NCBI GenBank assembly: GCA_022703155.1 | Contig: JAKLEH010000014.1 | Span: forward strand, 1 to 32,066 | DNA: 32,066 nucleotides | Reading direction: 5' to 3' | Origin: Patescibacteria group bacterium | GTDB lineage: Bacteria > Patescibacteriota > Patescibacteriia > 2-12-FULL-60-25 | Shown: in pieces, positions 15,565 through 22,178 of the stretch | Layout: every line of letters starts with the position of its first letter | How positions within the stretch are numbered: position 1 is the stretch's first letter | The notes under the pieces: generated by a model | What the model saw: only the letters and a program-made list of their open reading frames with translations | The model's database searches: none | Told to the model about the DNA's origin: nothing | Program-made: the position numbers and the translations under genes

Positions 15565-15575
15565 TATGGTATACT
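15565..15575 (+). promoter_or_regulatory. Extended -10 promoter element
   Basis: TATGGTATACT ends 14 bases before ATG 15590. No good -35 box is seen; the extended TATG may compensate. Confidence 0.5.
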
Positions 15576-15589
15576 GGCCGCATAAAATT

Positions 15590-16198
15590 ATGAAACTAGG
15601 CATCACCTCCGGCGCGCCGGAATCCTTTTCCGGACGCGACGAGAGCCGCCTCTTGCGCGATTCAGGGGTACGCGAAAAGGCGAAGCGTCGGTCCGCGGAC
15701 GTAGAAAGCGGCGCCGAACTTGGCCGCGAAGAATATTCCGGCGTGTTTGAACGGCCTTCGACGTATGCGGGCGTCATGTACAATTTGATTGGGAACAAAC
15801 GCCGCGCTTTATCGGATGAGCGTCGACACTTGTTGAGCCGACTCGAATCGCTCGTCGATTTCAAGTCCGCTATCGGCAAGGTGAAAAACGTGACGGATTT
15901 GGTGGTTGACGTTTCCCAAGAAGACGAGGCTTACCGCGAAGTCCGCGACCGTTTGGCGGTGGTCAACGGACAATTGGAGATACTGCGCCTCAAGGAGGAG
16001 GAGGTGGCCATGGAAAGCGAGAACGACCCAGAGGTGCGCGCGCGACAGGCCAGGGGGCTGATTGTCCTGCAGGGCAAGATGTTGGATCTGGAGCGCGAAT
16101 ACGGAATGCTGGATTTGCACGAAGAGGTTCCGTTGCCCGACAGGGGACGCGAGCGTGAAGCCGGATTTGGCGAAAATCCTTTCGAAAGCGCCGCCTAA
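15590..16198 (+). CDS. Coiled-coil protein, unknown function
   Basis: 202 residues, mostly charged helix. Residues 1-55 are polar and probably disordered; 68-90 (NKRRALSDERRHLLSRLESL) and 105-175 (YREVRDRLAVVNGQLEILRL, then GLIVLQGKMLDLEREYGML) form helical or coiled-coil segments. No signal peptide, membrane span or catalytic motif. No family recognised. It has its own -10 element and terminator. Confidence 0.7.
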   Translation: MKLGITSGAPESFSGRDESRLLRDSGVREKAKRRSADVESGAELGREEYSGVFERPSTYAGVMYNLIGNKRRALSDERRHLLSRLESLVDFKSAIGKVKNVTDLVVDVSQEDEAYREVRDRLAVVNGQLEILRLKEEEVAMESENDPEVRARQARGLIVLQGKMLDLEREYGMLDLHEEVPLPDRGREREAGFGENPFESAA

Positions 16199-16217
16199 AC
16201 GTAAAAACGGTTAGCCC

Positions 16218-16250
16218 GAAGCCCAAGAGTATGGGGCTTTTATTTTTTTT
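16218..16250 (+). terminator. Terminator after the coiled-coil gene
   Basis: Stem aagccc/gggctt (16219-16239) followed by tttattttttt. Its left arm carries the gcccgaagccc unit also found in the insert at 16681-16744. Confidence 0.75.
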
Positions 16251-16275
16251 GGCCCGATGGCATTATGCCTCGCGT

Positions 16276-17400
16276 ATGAATACGCAATTGGTAGTGGCGC
16301 GTTCGCGCATCGTTCAACTCATCCGCCAATGGTTTGACGGTCAAGGGTTCACTGAGATGATCACGCCGCGCATGGTGGGTGTGCCCGGGCAAGAACCGTA
16401 TCTCGAACCTTTTTGGTCCGAAGTGATGGAACCCTCGTCGCACGTCCCGCGTCCCGCGTCCCTGGTTACGTCGCCGGAGTATGCCATGAAACGCTTGCTT
16501 GCGGCCGGTTTGGATAAGATTTACGACTTGGGCCCGTGCTTCCGCAACCACGAACCGTGGGACGGCACGCACGACCCGGAGTTTTTGATGCTTGAATGGT
16601 ACCGCCGAGACGCGGGGCTGGAGGAGCTGATGAAAGACACGGAAGCCATGATTAAATGGGTAACTGAAAAGTTTATCGATGAAGCCCGGAGCCCGAAGCC
16701 CGGAGTCCGGCATGACGAGCTTCGGGCTTCGGGCTCCGGGCTTCGGTCTGCGCCTTTCCGCCGTCTGACCGTCGAAGACGCGTGGCGCCAATACGCGGGT
16801 GTTGAGCTCGCGCCGCTCCTCGGCGACCGCGAGGCGTTGGCTAAAGTCGCGGTTGAAAAGTTCAACCAAACCGTCACGCCTGACGACGATTGGGACGACA
16901 TCTACTTCAAGGTTTTCTTGTCGGCCATCGAACCGCATTTGGGTTGGGAAGAGCCGGATTTTGAATCTCGTATCTCGAATTTCGAAAGGGGAGTCGGAGA
17001 GCGTCAAGATTCTAAATTCGAAATTCGATATTCTTTTTGCCCCACCTTCCTCTATCGTTACCCGGCGAGCCAAGCCTCGCTTTCGCGCAAGTGCTCGGAC
17101 GACCCGCGTTGGGCCGAACGCGTGGAGTTGTATGTCGGCGATTACGAATTGGCCAACGGCTTTGCCGAACTGTGCGACGCGGACGAACAGCGCAAGCGCT
17201 TTGACGAAGAGCGGGCCTTGCGCGCCAAACTCGGAAAAAAGACTTGGCCCTCGGACGAGCGCTTTCTCGCCGACCTGCCCAAAATGGGCAATGCGGCCGG
17301 CATCGCGTTTGGCGTGGAGCGGCTCGTGATGTTGTTGACCGGTTCCGAATCCATTAACGACATTTTGCCCTTCCCGGCCAGGGAGAGGTTTGTCGGTTGA
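16276..17400 (+). CDS. epmA: EpmA/GenX-like lysyl-tRNA synthetase paralogue
   Basis: 374 residues, class II aminoacyl-tRNA synthetase catalytic core without an anticodon-binding domain, as in EpmA (PoxA/GenX), which attaches a lysine-type residue to EF-P. Motif 2 region: PCFRNHEPWDGTHDPEFLML (87-106); RYPASQASLS (261-270); LANGFAEL (292-299); motif 3 GIAFGVERLVMLL (342-354). Three in-frame repeat stretches interrupt it at residues about 53-63, 137-159 and 229-253; the catalytic blocks between them are intact. EF-P is encoded 3.3 kb downstream with a lysine in the modified loop. EpmB is not in the window. The start at 16276 removes a repeat-like N-terminal reading (16231) that overlaps the previous terminator. 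Confidence 0.85.
   Translation: MNTQLVVARSRIVQLIRQWFDGQGFTEMITPRMVGVPGQEPYLEPFWSEVMEPSSHVPRPASLVTSPEYAMKRLLAAGLDKIYDLGPCFRNHEPWDGTHDPEFLMLEWYRRDAGLEELMKDTEAMIKWVTEKFIDEARSPKPGVRHDELRASGSGLRSAPFRRLTVEDAWRQYAGVELAPLLGDREALAKVAVEKFNQTVTPDDDWDDIYFKVFLSAIEPHLGWEEPDFESRISNFERGVGERQDSKFEIRYSFCPTFLYRYPASQASLSRKCSDDPRWAERVELYVGDYELANGFAELCDADEQRKRFDEERALRAKLGKKTWPSDERFLADLPKMGNAAGIAFGVERLVMLLTGSESINDILPFPARERFVG
16443..16462 (+). repeat. cgtcccg tandem insert in the EpmA-like gene
   Basis: Nearly three tandem heptads (cgtcccg, cgtcccg, cgtccc), identical to the arm of the palindrome at 553-600 in iscS. Encodes HVPRPAS just before TSPEYAMK. Confidence 0.7.
16681..16744 (+). repeat. Perfectly laddered heptad palindrome in the EpmA-like gene
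   Basis: Left arm 16681-16704 and right arm 16721-16744 are complementary at 23 of 24 positions; the loop is 16705-16720. The arms read gaagccc, ggagccc, gaagccc, ggagtcc with a 7-bp period. The loop carries ggcatgacg, the reverse complement of the core in the rrf2 insert. It encodes about 22 residues (DEARSPKPGVRHDELRASGS) in a variable part of the enzyme. Confidence 0.85.
16963..17035 (+). repeat. AT-rich heptad palindrome in the EpmA-like gene
   Basis: Units aatctcg, tatctcg, aatttcg, then attcgaa, attcgat, attcttt. The arms tcgaatttcga (16975-16985) and tcgaaattcga (17018-17028) are perfect complements. In frame, encoding about 24 residues before the conserved TFLYRYPASQAS block. Confidence 0.75.
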
Positions 17401-17407
17401 TCTCTTC

Positions 17408-17486
17408 CGTCATGCCGAATTCAGTTCGGCATCTCGATAAGGGACTAAGTATTTAATCTAGATTCTGAAACAAGTTCAGGATGACG
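17408..17486 (+). repeat. 79-bp palindromic element, CGTCAT/ATGACG ends
   Basis: MITE-like element with terminal cgtcat (17408-17413) and atgacg (17481-17486). Inner hairpins are tgccgaa/ttcggca and ctgaa/ttcag. A second, differently ending copy lies at 31982-32066. Similar cgtcatgccgaa...ttcaggatgacg elements are, to my knowledge, common interspersed repeats in many bacteria. Confidence 0.75.
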
Positions 17487-17504
17487 AAGACAAGGGGGTA
17501 TCAC

Positions 17505-18198
17505 ATGGCCAACCGTCAAGAATTTTATCGCGAAAAATATCGCGCCAAAAATCCGGCATGGCGGGATTGCTTGAAGGCCTACATCGGAATGGTCGATGGA
17601 TTGGTGGGGCCGGAGACGCGCGTATTGGACATCGGTTGCGGACGTGCGGATTGGCTCAGGGACGTTTATGCCCGCACTCCGCACGTACATGGCTTGGATC
17701 CGGACGCCGCGGCTTTGGAATCGAATGTCGTCGTCAAGCACAAGCGTGTTTCGACGGTGGACGCTTCGTGTTTTTGACGCCCAACGCTTGGAACTGCAAC
17801 GTTTGGCTCATTCGCGCCATTCCGGAAACGTTCCACGATTTTTTACCCGGCGGTTGTACGGCAGGGGGAACGCGACACGTATGCCAAACGCTATCGCGCC
17901 AATTCCCCCCCGTCGCATCGATGAATTGTGCAAGGGTTGCGGTTTGGTGCGCGACAAGATGGTGTTAAATGGCGATCCCACGTACGTGGGAATGAATCGG
18001 CCGTTGTTTTTTGCGGCCAGCGCCGTCGAAAGGGCGTTCGACCATCCGCGTCTGCAGAATTTGCGCGTGCATATGCTCGGAGTGTTGCGTAAACCGTGGA
18101 CGCCGGTGGCCGGGATTGACGAAACTTCGCGGGGCTGGCGGGAATCGAAATGCAAAAAGCCCGGTATATGCCGGACTCTTTTGCGCAATCCCTCGTAG
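17505..18198 (+). pseudogene. Decayed class I SAM methyltransferase
   Basis: The first 87 codons are intact: MANRQEFYREKY, motif I TRVLDIGCGRADWLRDVY, VHGLDPDAAALE, ending VSTVDA. Homologues then have about 40 residues (motif IV region) that are missing here. The protein continues in a second frame (FVFLTPNAWNCNVWLIRAIP, 17766-17844), a third (FTRRLYGR, to about 17866), back to the first (ERDTYAKRYRANSPP, 17868-17912) and again the third (RRIDELCKGCGLVRDKMVLN, GDPTYVGMNRPLFF, then NLRVHMLGVLRKP). The three later shifts fall in homopolymer runs (T6, G5, C7), each consistent with one lost base. The internal deletion argues for true decay rather than only sequencing error. Confidence 0.85.
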
Positions 18199-18238
18199 CT
18201 CCGGTAAGAGCGGAGTGGGATGGTCGCGTTCAACGCGT

Positions 18239-18313
18239 TGGAGCGGGTAGCGGGAATCGAACCCGCCTCCGGTGCTTGGGAAGCACCTATAATAACCACT
18301 ATACGATACCCGC
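18239..18313 (-). tRNA. tRNA-Gly (CCC)
   Basis: Minus strand GCGGGTA acceptor pairs with TACCCGC. Anticodon stem GGTGC/GCACC with loop TTCCCAA gives anticodon CCC. T arm GCGGG-TTCGATT-CCCGC. CCA is encoded (18241-18239). Confidence 0.95.
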
Positions 18314-18333
18314 AATCTTGTTTTGACCACGTG

Positions 18334-18362
18334 AGGATACCAAAGCTCCCGTGACGCCGCAA
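18334..18362 (-). promoter_or_regulatory. tRNA-Gly promoter
   Basis: Minus strand TTGCGG (18362-18357), 17-base spacer, TATCCT (18339-18334), about 20 bases before the tRNA. Confidence 0.5.
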
Positions 18363-18378
18363 GTCGCAGGTACGAGGA

Positions 18379-18407
18379 TTGACACACGGCGGTTAAGTGT
18401 GTATTTT
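18379..18407 (+). promoter_or_regulatory. Promoter of the RmlD-like gene
   Basis: TTGACA (18379-18384), 17-base spacer, TATTTT (18402-18407). Confidence 0.65.
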
Positions 18408-18442
18408 TGACGCGCTCGTTTGACATCAAGGAGTGCGGAAAA

Positions 18443-19282
18443 ATGCGTCAACCCTCAGTCCTTATCTTCGGTAACGGCTACTTGGGCAATCGATTGAGCG
18501 CGCTGCTGCCCAATGCCGTTTTGAGTCCGCAAATCGTACATACGGTCAATGACGCGGTCGGCTTCGTCAAGTCGCTCGGCAGTCTGCCGGATGTCGTCAT
18601 CAATTGCATCGGATATGAACGCAAGGTGGCCACGGTCGACGATCATCTGAGTATGCTCGGGTCCAACGTGGCCGCACCCATGATCTTGGCCGAAGCCTGC
18701 CGCATGACGGGGTCGTTCATGATCCATTGCTCGAGCGATCACGTCTTTGCCGGGCAGAAGCGGCCCAATGAGGCGTGGGAAGAGGACGACCATCCTTGTC
18801 CCATCACCCTCTATGGCCGCACCAAGGCCGCGGCTGATTTGGCCCTTCAGGATTTGGGCCACGTCGCCATCGTGCGGTTTCGCGCGCTCATCGACCATGT
18901 GCCGTCGCCGCATAACTTCCTGAACCGCCTGGCTTCGTACCCCAGGGTGGCCCAGATAGGATACAGCGCCACGTTCATGGATGATTTCGTCACGGCCACG
19001 CAGACCATCGCGACGCACCGGATGTGCGGCGTCTACCACGTGTTCAATCCTGGTCCGTTCCATAACGAAGTTTTCCTCGAGCGGTACAGGCGGCGCGTGG
19101 ATGTGGCGCATCGTTGCGAATTCTATCTCCCTTCGGATGTGCGTGAGGGTCTGGATATCGGAGCGGATAAATACTTCGTGGCTTCCAGGAAACTTTTCGA
19201 CGCTGGAGTCGCCTTGCGCTTCGTGTACGACGCCATGGATGAGACGCTCGATAAGTACGTCGAGTACCGCTCTTCACATTGA
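18443..19282 (+). CDS. RmlD-like NAD(P)-dependent sugar-nucleotide reductase (extended SDR)
   Basis: 279 residues. Nucleotide-binding G10-N-G12-Y-L-G15 at the N-terminus, the catalytic YxxxK as Y124-G-R-T-K128, and the preceding serine in CSSDHVFAG (96-104). This layout matches dTDP-4-dehydrorhamnose reductase (RmlD) and related epimerase/reductases; no other dTDP-rhamnose genes are nearby, so the sugar is unknown. ATG 18443 is preceded by AAGGAG nine bases upstream, and a near-consensus promoter and a strong terminator make it a single-gene unit. In-frame codons upstream to 18407 overlap the -10 box and are rejected. Confidence 0.85.
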   Translation: MRQPSVLIFGNGYLGNRLSALLPNAVLSPQIVHTVNDAVGFVKSLGSLPDVVINCIGYERKVATVDDHLSMLGSNVAAPMILAEACRMTGSFMIHCSSDHVFAGQKRPNEAWEEDDHPCPITLYGRTKAAADLALQDLGHVAIVRFRALIDHVPSPHNFLNRLASYPRVAQIGYSATFMDDFVTATQTIATHRMCGVYHVFNPGPFHNEVFLERYRRRVDVAHRCEFYLPSDVREGLDIGADKYFVASRKLFDAGVALRFVYDAMDETLDKYVEYRSSH

Positions 19283-19286
19283 ACTC

Positions 19287-19309
19287 ACCGACCCTATGGT
19301 CGGTTTTTT
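19287..19309 (+). terminator. Terminator of the RmlD-like gene
   Basis: Stem accgacc/ggtcggt (19287-19304) with a 4-base loop and a T run. Confidence 0.85.
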
Positions 19310-19358
19310 ATTGCGCGTTGGACCGCGGCTGCGCGGACGCGTAACATGAACGCGGATT

Positions 19359-19907
19359 GTGCCATTGTATTTGAATCTTTTGCTGTTGGTCGTATTGGCG
19401 CTACTCGGCTCCATGGCCTACGCGGGTTGGCGGGCCGCGCCTTGGGTGCCGGCCAAGCCCCAAGATAGGGACGCCATACTCAAGGCTTTGGATTTGCGTC
19501 CCGGAAAAAAAGTGTACGATCTGGGCTGCGGCCACGGTTGGCTCGAATGCGCGGCCAAGGCCCAAAGCGCGGACATCGTGGGTTTCGAGATATCCATTCC
19601 GGTTTATCTGGCGGCCAAAATCAGGGTTTGGTTGGCGCCGGGCCTGGGCAAGGCGAGTGTGCGCTTTCGCGATTTTTGGCATGCCGACCTCGGGGATGCG
19701 GACACTGTCTTTTGCTTTTTGATACCCAAGGCCATGGATCGCTTGAAGAAAAAATTGGCGCGCGAATGCCGCCCCGGAACGCGCGTCGTGAGCTACGTCT
19801 TTCCCATAGATGGATGGTCGGCTTCGGACACGCTCCAACTCGAGGGCGGCCACAAAATTTTGATATACGGGGAAATCGGCACGTCGGACCGTGCCAAAGA
19901 GTCTTGA
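19359..19907 (+). CDS. Membrane-anchored SAM-dependent methyltransferase
   Basis: 182 residues from GTG 19359 (TTG 19365 is an alternative; there is no ATG at the N-terminus). Residues 3-24 are a membrane anchor (LYLNLLLLVVLALLGSMAYA), followed by WRAAPWVPAKPQDRDAIL. The methyltransferase core has KVYDLGCGHGWLECAAKA (motif I) and VGFEISIPVYLAAKIRVWL. Then come DADTVFCFLIPKAMDRLKKK and VVSYVFPIDGW. This arrangement is a recurrent family in small-genome candidate-phylum bacteria; the substrate, possibly a lipid or quinone-like membrane compound, is unknown. The next gene starts 18 bases later. Confidence 0.8.
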   Translation: MPLYLNLLLLVVLALLGSMAYAGWRAAPWVPAKPQDRDAILKALDLRPGKKVYDLGCGHGWLECAAKAQSADIVGFEISIPVYLAAKIRVWLAPGLGKASVRFRDFWHADLGDADTVFCFLIPKAMDRLKKKLARECRPGTRVVSYVFPIDGWSASDTLQLEGGHKILIYGEIGTSDRAKES

Positions 19908-19925
19908 GTTTGATAAACTGCCGGC

Positions 19926-20558
19926 ATGCATTTGACCGAACCCTCGACCTTGGTGACGGATTTTTTGATGGGCGCGTTCGCCGCGGCGTTTTCCGCAATC
20001 CTTTTGCGGCATGCGCAAAAACAAATTTCGCGGATACTCTGGTCCGCGGGCCTGGCGTTGACGGCTGCAGCTTCCTTCGCCGCCGGTTTTTATCACGGAT
20101 TCAAAGGCGTCTGGCCGAATGATTTGATCGTGGGCTTGGACGTGGCCACAGTGCTGGCCATGGTCGGCGTATCCTTATGCGTGCTCATGGGCACGGCGCG
20201 CGCCATGGCCGGCAAGCGCGCACACGACGCGTTGACTATTTTCGCTTTGGCCAAAGCCGCGGCTTTCGCCTTATGGACGCCGTTCCACCGCGACTTCGTG
20301 TACGTGATTGCGGATTACGCCCTGTCGCTGCTCGTAGTCTTGGCCCTGTCGGCCATGAATCGCCGCCAATCGTCGGCCCGTTGGCTGATGGCCGGCGTGG
20401 GAGTTTCGGCTGTGGGCGCTTTGGTCCAGACGTCGGGGTGGAACGCGGCTTGGTTCCTTAACCACAACGACCTTTACCATCTGATTCAGATTTTTAGCCT
20501 GTACGCTTTTTACCGCGGATCTTCGTTGTTGCGCGACCGTCGGCCGTCCATGACTTGA
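19926..20558 (+). CDS. Multi-pass membrane protein with His/Asp pattern, unknown
   Basis: 210 residues with about seven hydrophobic helices. Conserved-looking polar residues sit at membrane edges: AGFYHGF (His), VGLDVAT (Asp), WTPFHRD, and NHNDLYHLIQIFSLYAF near the C-terminus. An H...D...HxxxH pattern across seven helices resembles the CREST superfamily of membrane hydrolases (alkaline ceramidase/PAQR type); this is a pattern match only. It follows the membrane-anchored methyltransferase by 18 bases and is probably co-transcribed. Confidence 0.7.
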   Translation: MHLTEPSTLVTDFLMGAFAAAFSAILLRHAQKQISRILWSAGLALTAAASFAAGFYHGFKGVWPNDLIVGLDVATVLAMVGVSLCVLMGTARAMAGKRAHDALTIFALAKAAAFALWTPFHRDFVYVIADYALSLLVVLALSAMNRRQSSARWLMAGVGVSAVGALVQTSGWNAAWFLNHNDLYHLIQIFSLYAFYRGSSLLRDRRPSMT

Positions 20559-20583
20559 CGCAAGGCGGGTTTTTGGGCAGAAT
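20555..20583 (+). promoter_or_regulatory. Possible EF-P promoter
   Basis: TTGACG (20555-20560), overlapping the previous stop codon, then a 17-18 base spacer and CAGAAT/AGAATA. Weak -10. Confidence 0.4.
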
Positions 20584-20601
20584 ACAGCCACAAATCATCT
20601 G

Positions 20602-20720
20602 GTATTACGAATTCTTAAATTACTGCGCCAGAGGCGCATCCGCCTCAGGCGGAGAATTACGAGAACCAATGGGACTCGAGCCTCGTAATTCCCAAGCGAA
20701 TTCGTAATTCGTAATTCGTT
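20602..20720 (+). repeat. Heptad palindrome in the EF-P leader
   Basis: Nested arms: attacgaatt (20604-20613)/aattcgtaat (20699-20708), gaattacgag (20654-20663)/ctcgtaattc (20682-20691), and the small palindrome tccgcctcaggcgga (20639-20653). The right end is tandem tcgtaat heptads. It fills the space before the EF-P start and would form a long hairpin in the mRNA leader. Confidence 0.75.
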
Positions 20721-20729
20721 TCTCCTACT

Positions 20730-21293
20730 ATGGGCAGCCCCAGCGACATCAAGAAAGGCGCGGTCCTCATCCAGAACGGCGAGTTGTGGATCGTGACCGA
20801 ATTCCAACACGTGAACCCGGGCAAGGGCGCGGCTTTCGTGCGCACGCGCATCAAGAACGCCAAGACCGGCAAGACTCTCGAGGCCACGTACAAGACTTCG
20901 GAATCCGTGGAATTTGCGGATTTGGAATACCATGGCATGTCCTACCTGTACCACGAGGCCACGGGTTACGTATTCATGGACACCAAATCTTACGAACAAT
21001 ACACCATGGCCGACGAAGACGTGGGCGACCAGGCTAAATATCTGCGCGAAGGATTGGAAGTCCTCATCTCCGTGCACGAGGGCACGCCGGTGGCCATGCA
21101 ATTGCCCAAGAAGATGACCTTCGCCATCACGGAAACCATGCCCGCGGTCAAAGGCGACACGGCTAGCGGCAACGTCACAAAAGAAGCCAAGACTGACGGC
21201 GGCTTCATGGTCCAAGTACCGCTCTTCGTGAACCAAGGCGACCAAGTGGTCATCAACACGGACACCGGAGAATACGTGGAACGGGCTAAGTAG
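20730..21293 (+). CDS. efp: Translation elongation factor P
   Basis: 187 residues, full three-domain EF-P. The modified loop reads NPGKGAAF with K32 at the tip, the type lysylated by EpmA, and an EpmA-like gene lies at 16276-17400. Other landmarks: RTRIKNAKTGKTLEATYKTSE, EYHGMSYLYHEATGYVFMD, GTPVAMQLPKKMTFAITET, and the C-terminal GFMVQVPLFVNQGDQVVINT. EF-P rescues ribosomes stalled at polyproline, which fits a window with several Pro-rich proteins. No Shine-Dalgarno is obvious; cTCCTActATG precedes it. Confidence 0.96.
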   Translation: MGSPSDIKKGAVLIQNGELWIVTEFQHVNPGKGAAFVRTRIKNAKTGKTLEATYKTSESVEFADLEYHGMSYLYHEATGYVFMDTKSYEQYTMADEDVGDQAKYLREGLEVLISVHEGTPVAMQLPKKMTFAITETMPAVKGDTASGNVTKEAKTDGGFMVQVPLFVNQGDQVVINTDTGEYVERAK

Positions 21294-21313
21294 CGGCAGA
21301 TTGAATTTAATTA

Positions 21314-21342
21314 TAAAAATATCCGTTAAGCGGATATTTTTT
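21314..21342 (+). terminator. EF-P terminator
   Basis: Stem aaatatccg/cggatattt around loop ttaag (21326-21330), ending in a T run. Confidence 0.85.
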
Positions 21343-21414
21343 GTCATACTTTCAACAAAAATAATAAAATTGGGGGAAAATGTTTTTTGTTAAAATATCA
21401 ACAAAATATTTTTT

Positions 21415-21461
21415 GCCTTAATTAAGCCAGAGTTGACTGAGCGTTAAAAAAATGCTATACT
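21415..21461 (+). promoter_or_regulatory. Strong promoter with upstream palindrome for the large RNA
   Basis: TTGACT (21433-21438), 17-base spacer, TATACT (21456-21461). Four bases before the -35 box lies GCCTTAATTAAGCC (21415-21428), one mismatch from the palindrome found three times behind the promoter at 28386-28414. The DNA upstream is very AT-rich, like an UP element. Confidence 0.75.
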
Positions 21462-21467
21462 GTTTTT

Positions 21468-22132
21468 GTCAGTTGGAAAAGAGAAAGTGGAAGGAGAGGG
21501 TTGGGAAGCTCTTTTTAAAATGCGACGTGATGGATTTCTATCTCAACGATGGGAATCCATCTGAGGACCATCCGAAACAACCATACGCGAAGTTCCAAAG
21601 GCCCCAAAACCAAGTGGAAACAAGCCATGGTTGAAAAAATGAGGATGATCCCGCAAATTCGGGCCTGAAAACCCGAAACCTAAGTCGCCACAACGCTCAT
21701 AAGCCGCGAACGATCTGCGAAACAAAGAACTCGAATCGTCGAGGAAGCTCGCAAGAGAACGAAACGCAGAAAACATGAGAAACAAAAAACAGCGCAAGCT
21801 GGAAATAAAGTTCTCAATCGCCATAAAAAAGCGAAAAGAAAGGAAGGAAATCGGGCTAAATGCCCGATGATCGCCTGACGCCCCGGAAAAAGAACTCGAA
21901 AAAAACGAGGACGCTCGCAAGAGAAAAATCCGAGGAAAAATTACGCCGAAATATCCAAAGGGCAACCGAGGAAGAAAAAGCGTAATCGCGAAAGCGGAAA
22001 AAAGGAAAGGAAAACCGAGTCAAAAGCTCGGACAACAAACCGCCTTAATCGAACGTGCGGAGCGTAATGAGCGACTTTAGGTCAAAGAGCCCACAAAAAC
22101 CAAAATAAAAAAAGGTTCGAGTGGCTCTTTTT
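21468..22132 (+). ncRNA. Candidate large structured non-coding RNA (about 660 nt)
   Basis: No open frame here has a ribosome site and start. Stable hairpins are strung together by A-rich linkers: gatggatt/aatccatc (21529-21561); ttcggg/cccgaa (21658-21677); ctcga/tcgag (21730-21743); atcgggc/gcccgat (21850-21868); ccgag/ctcgg near 22015-22032. Several carry GNRA loops: ctc-gcaa-gag twice (about 21748 and 21914), cagc-gcaa-gctg (about 21790-21801) and cgc-gaaa-gcg (about 21987). A 36-base motif starting aaagaactcgaa is duplicated at 21724-21759 and 21889-21925. A strong promoter and a terminator frame it. It lacks the signatures of RNase P RNA, tmRNA and SRP RNA that I could look for. A decayed Lys-rich gene is the alternative. 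Confidence 0.6.
22084..22132 (+). terminator. Terminator of the large RNA
   Basis: Arms aaagagcccac (22084-22094) and gtggctcttt (22121-22130), one bulge, A-rich loop, T run to 22132. Confidence 0.7.
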
Positions 22133-22178
22133 CGTATAGTGAATTTTGTATTGTAATGGCCTGACTGGCTTTTTTTGT

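Noticed and set aside
17505-18198. Alternative genetic code to explain in-frame TGA
   Set aside because: Other genes in the window, such as rrf2 and the EpmA-like gene, end naturally at TGA; frame changes rather than TGA read-through restore the homology.
21543-21965. 140-codon minus-strand open frame across the candidate large RNA
   Set aside because: Ser/Phe-rich, the mirror of a purine-rich strand; no ribosome site or promoter, and it opposes a strong + strand promoter.
21724-22080. Lys/Arg/Glu-rich frames on the + strand (e.g. ending GQQTALIERAERNERL at 22080)
   Set aside because: They look protein-like, but any purine-rich strand gives such residues. Stops interrupt every frame and no start with a ribosome site is present. 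Kept as the alternative to the RNA reading.
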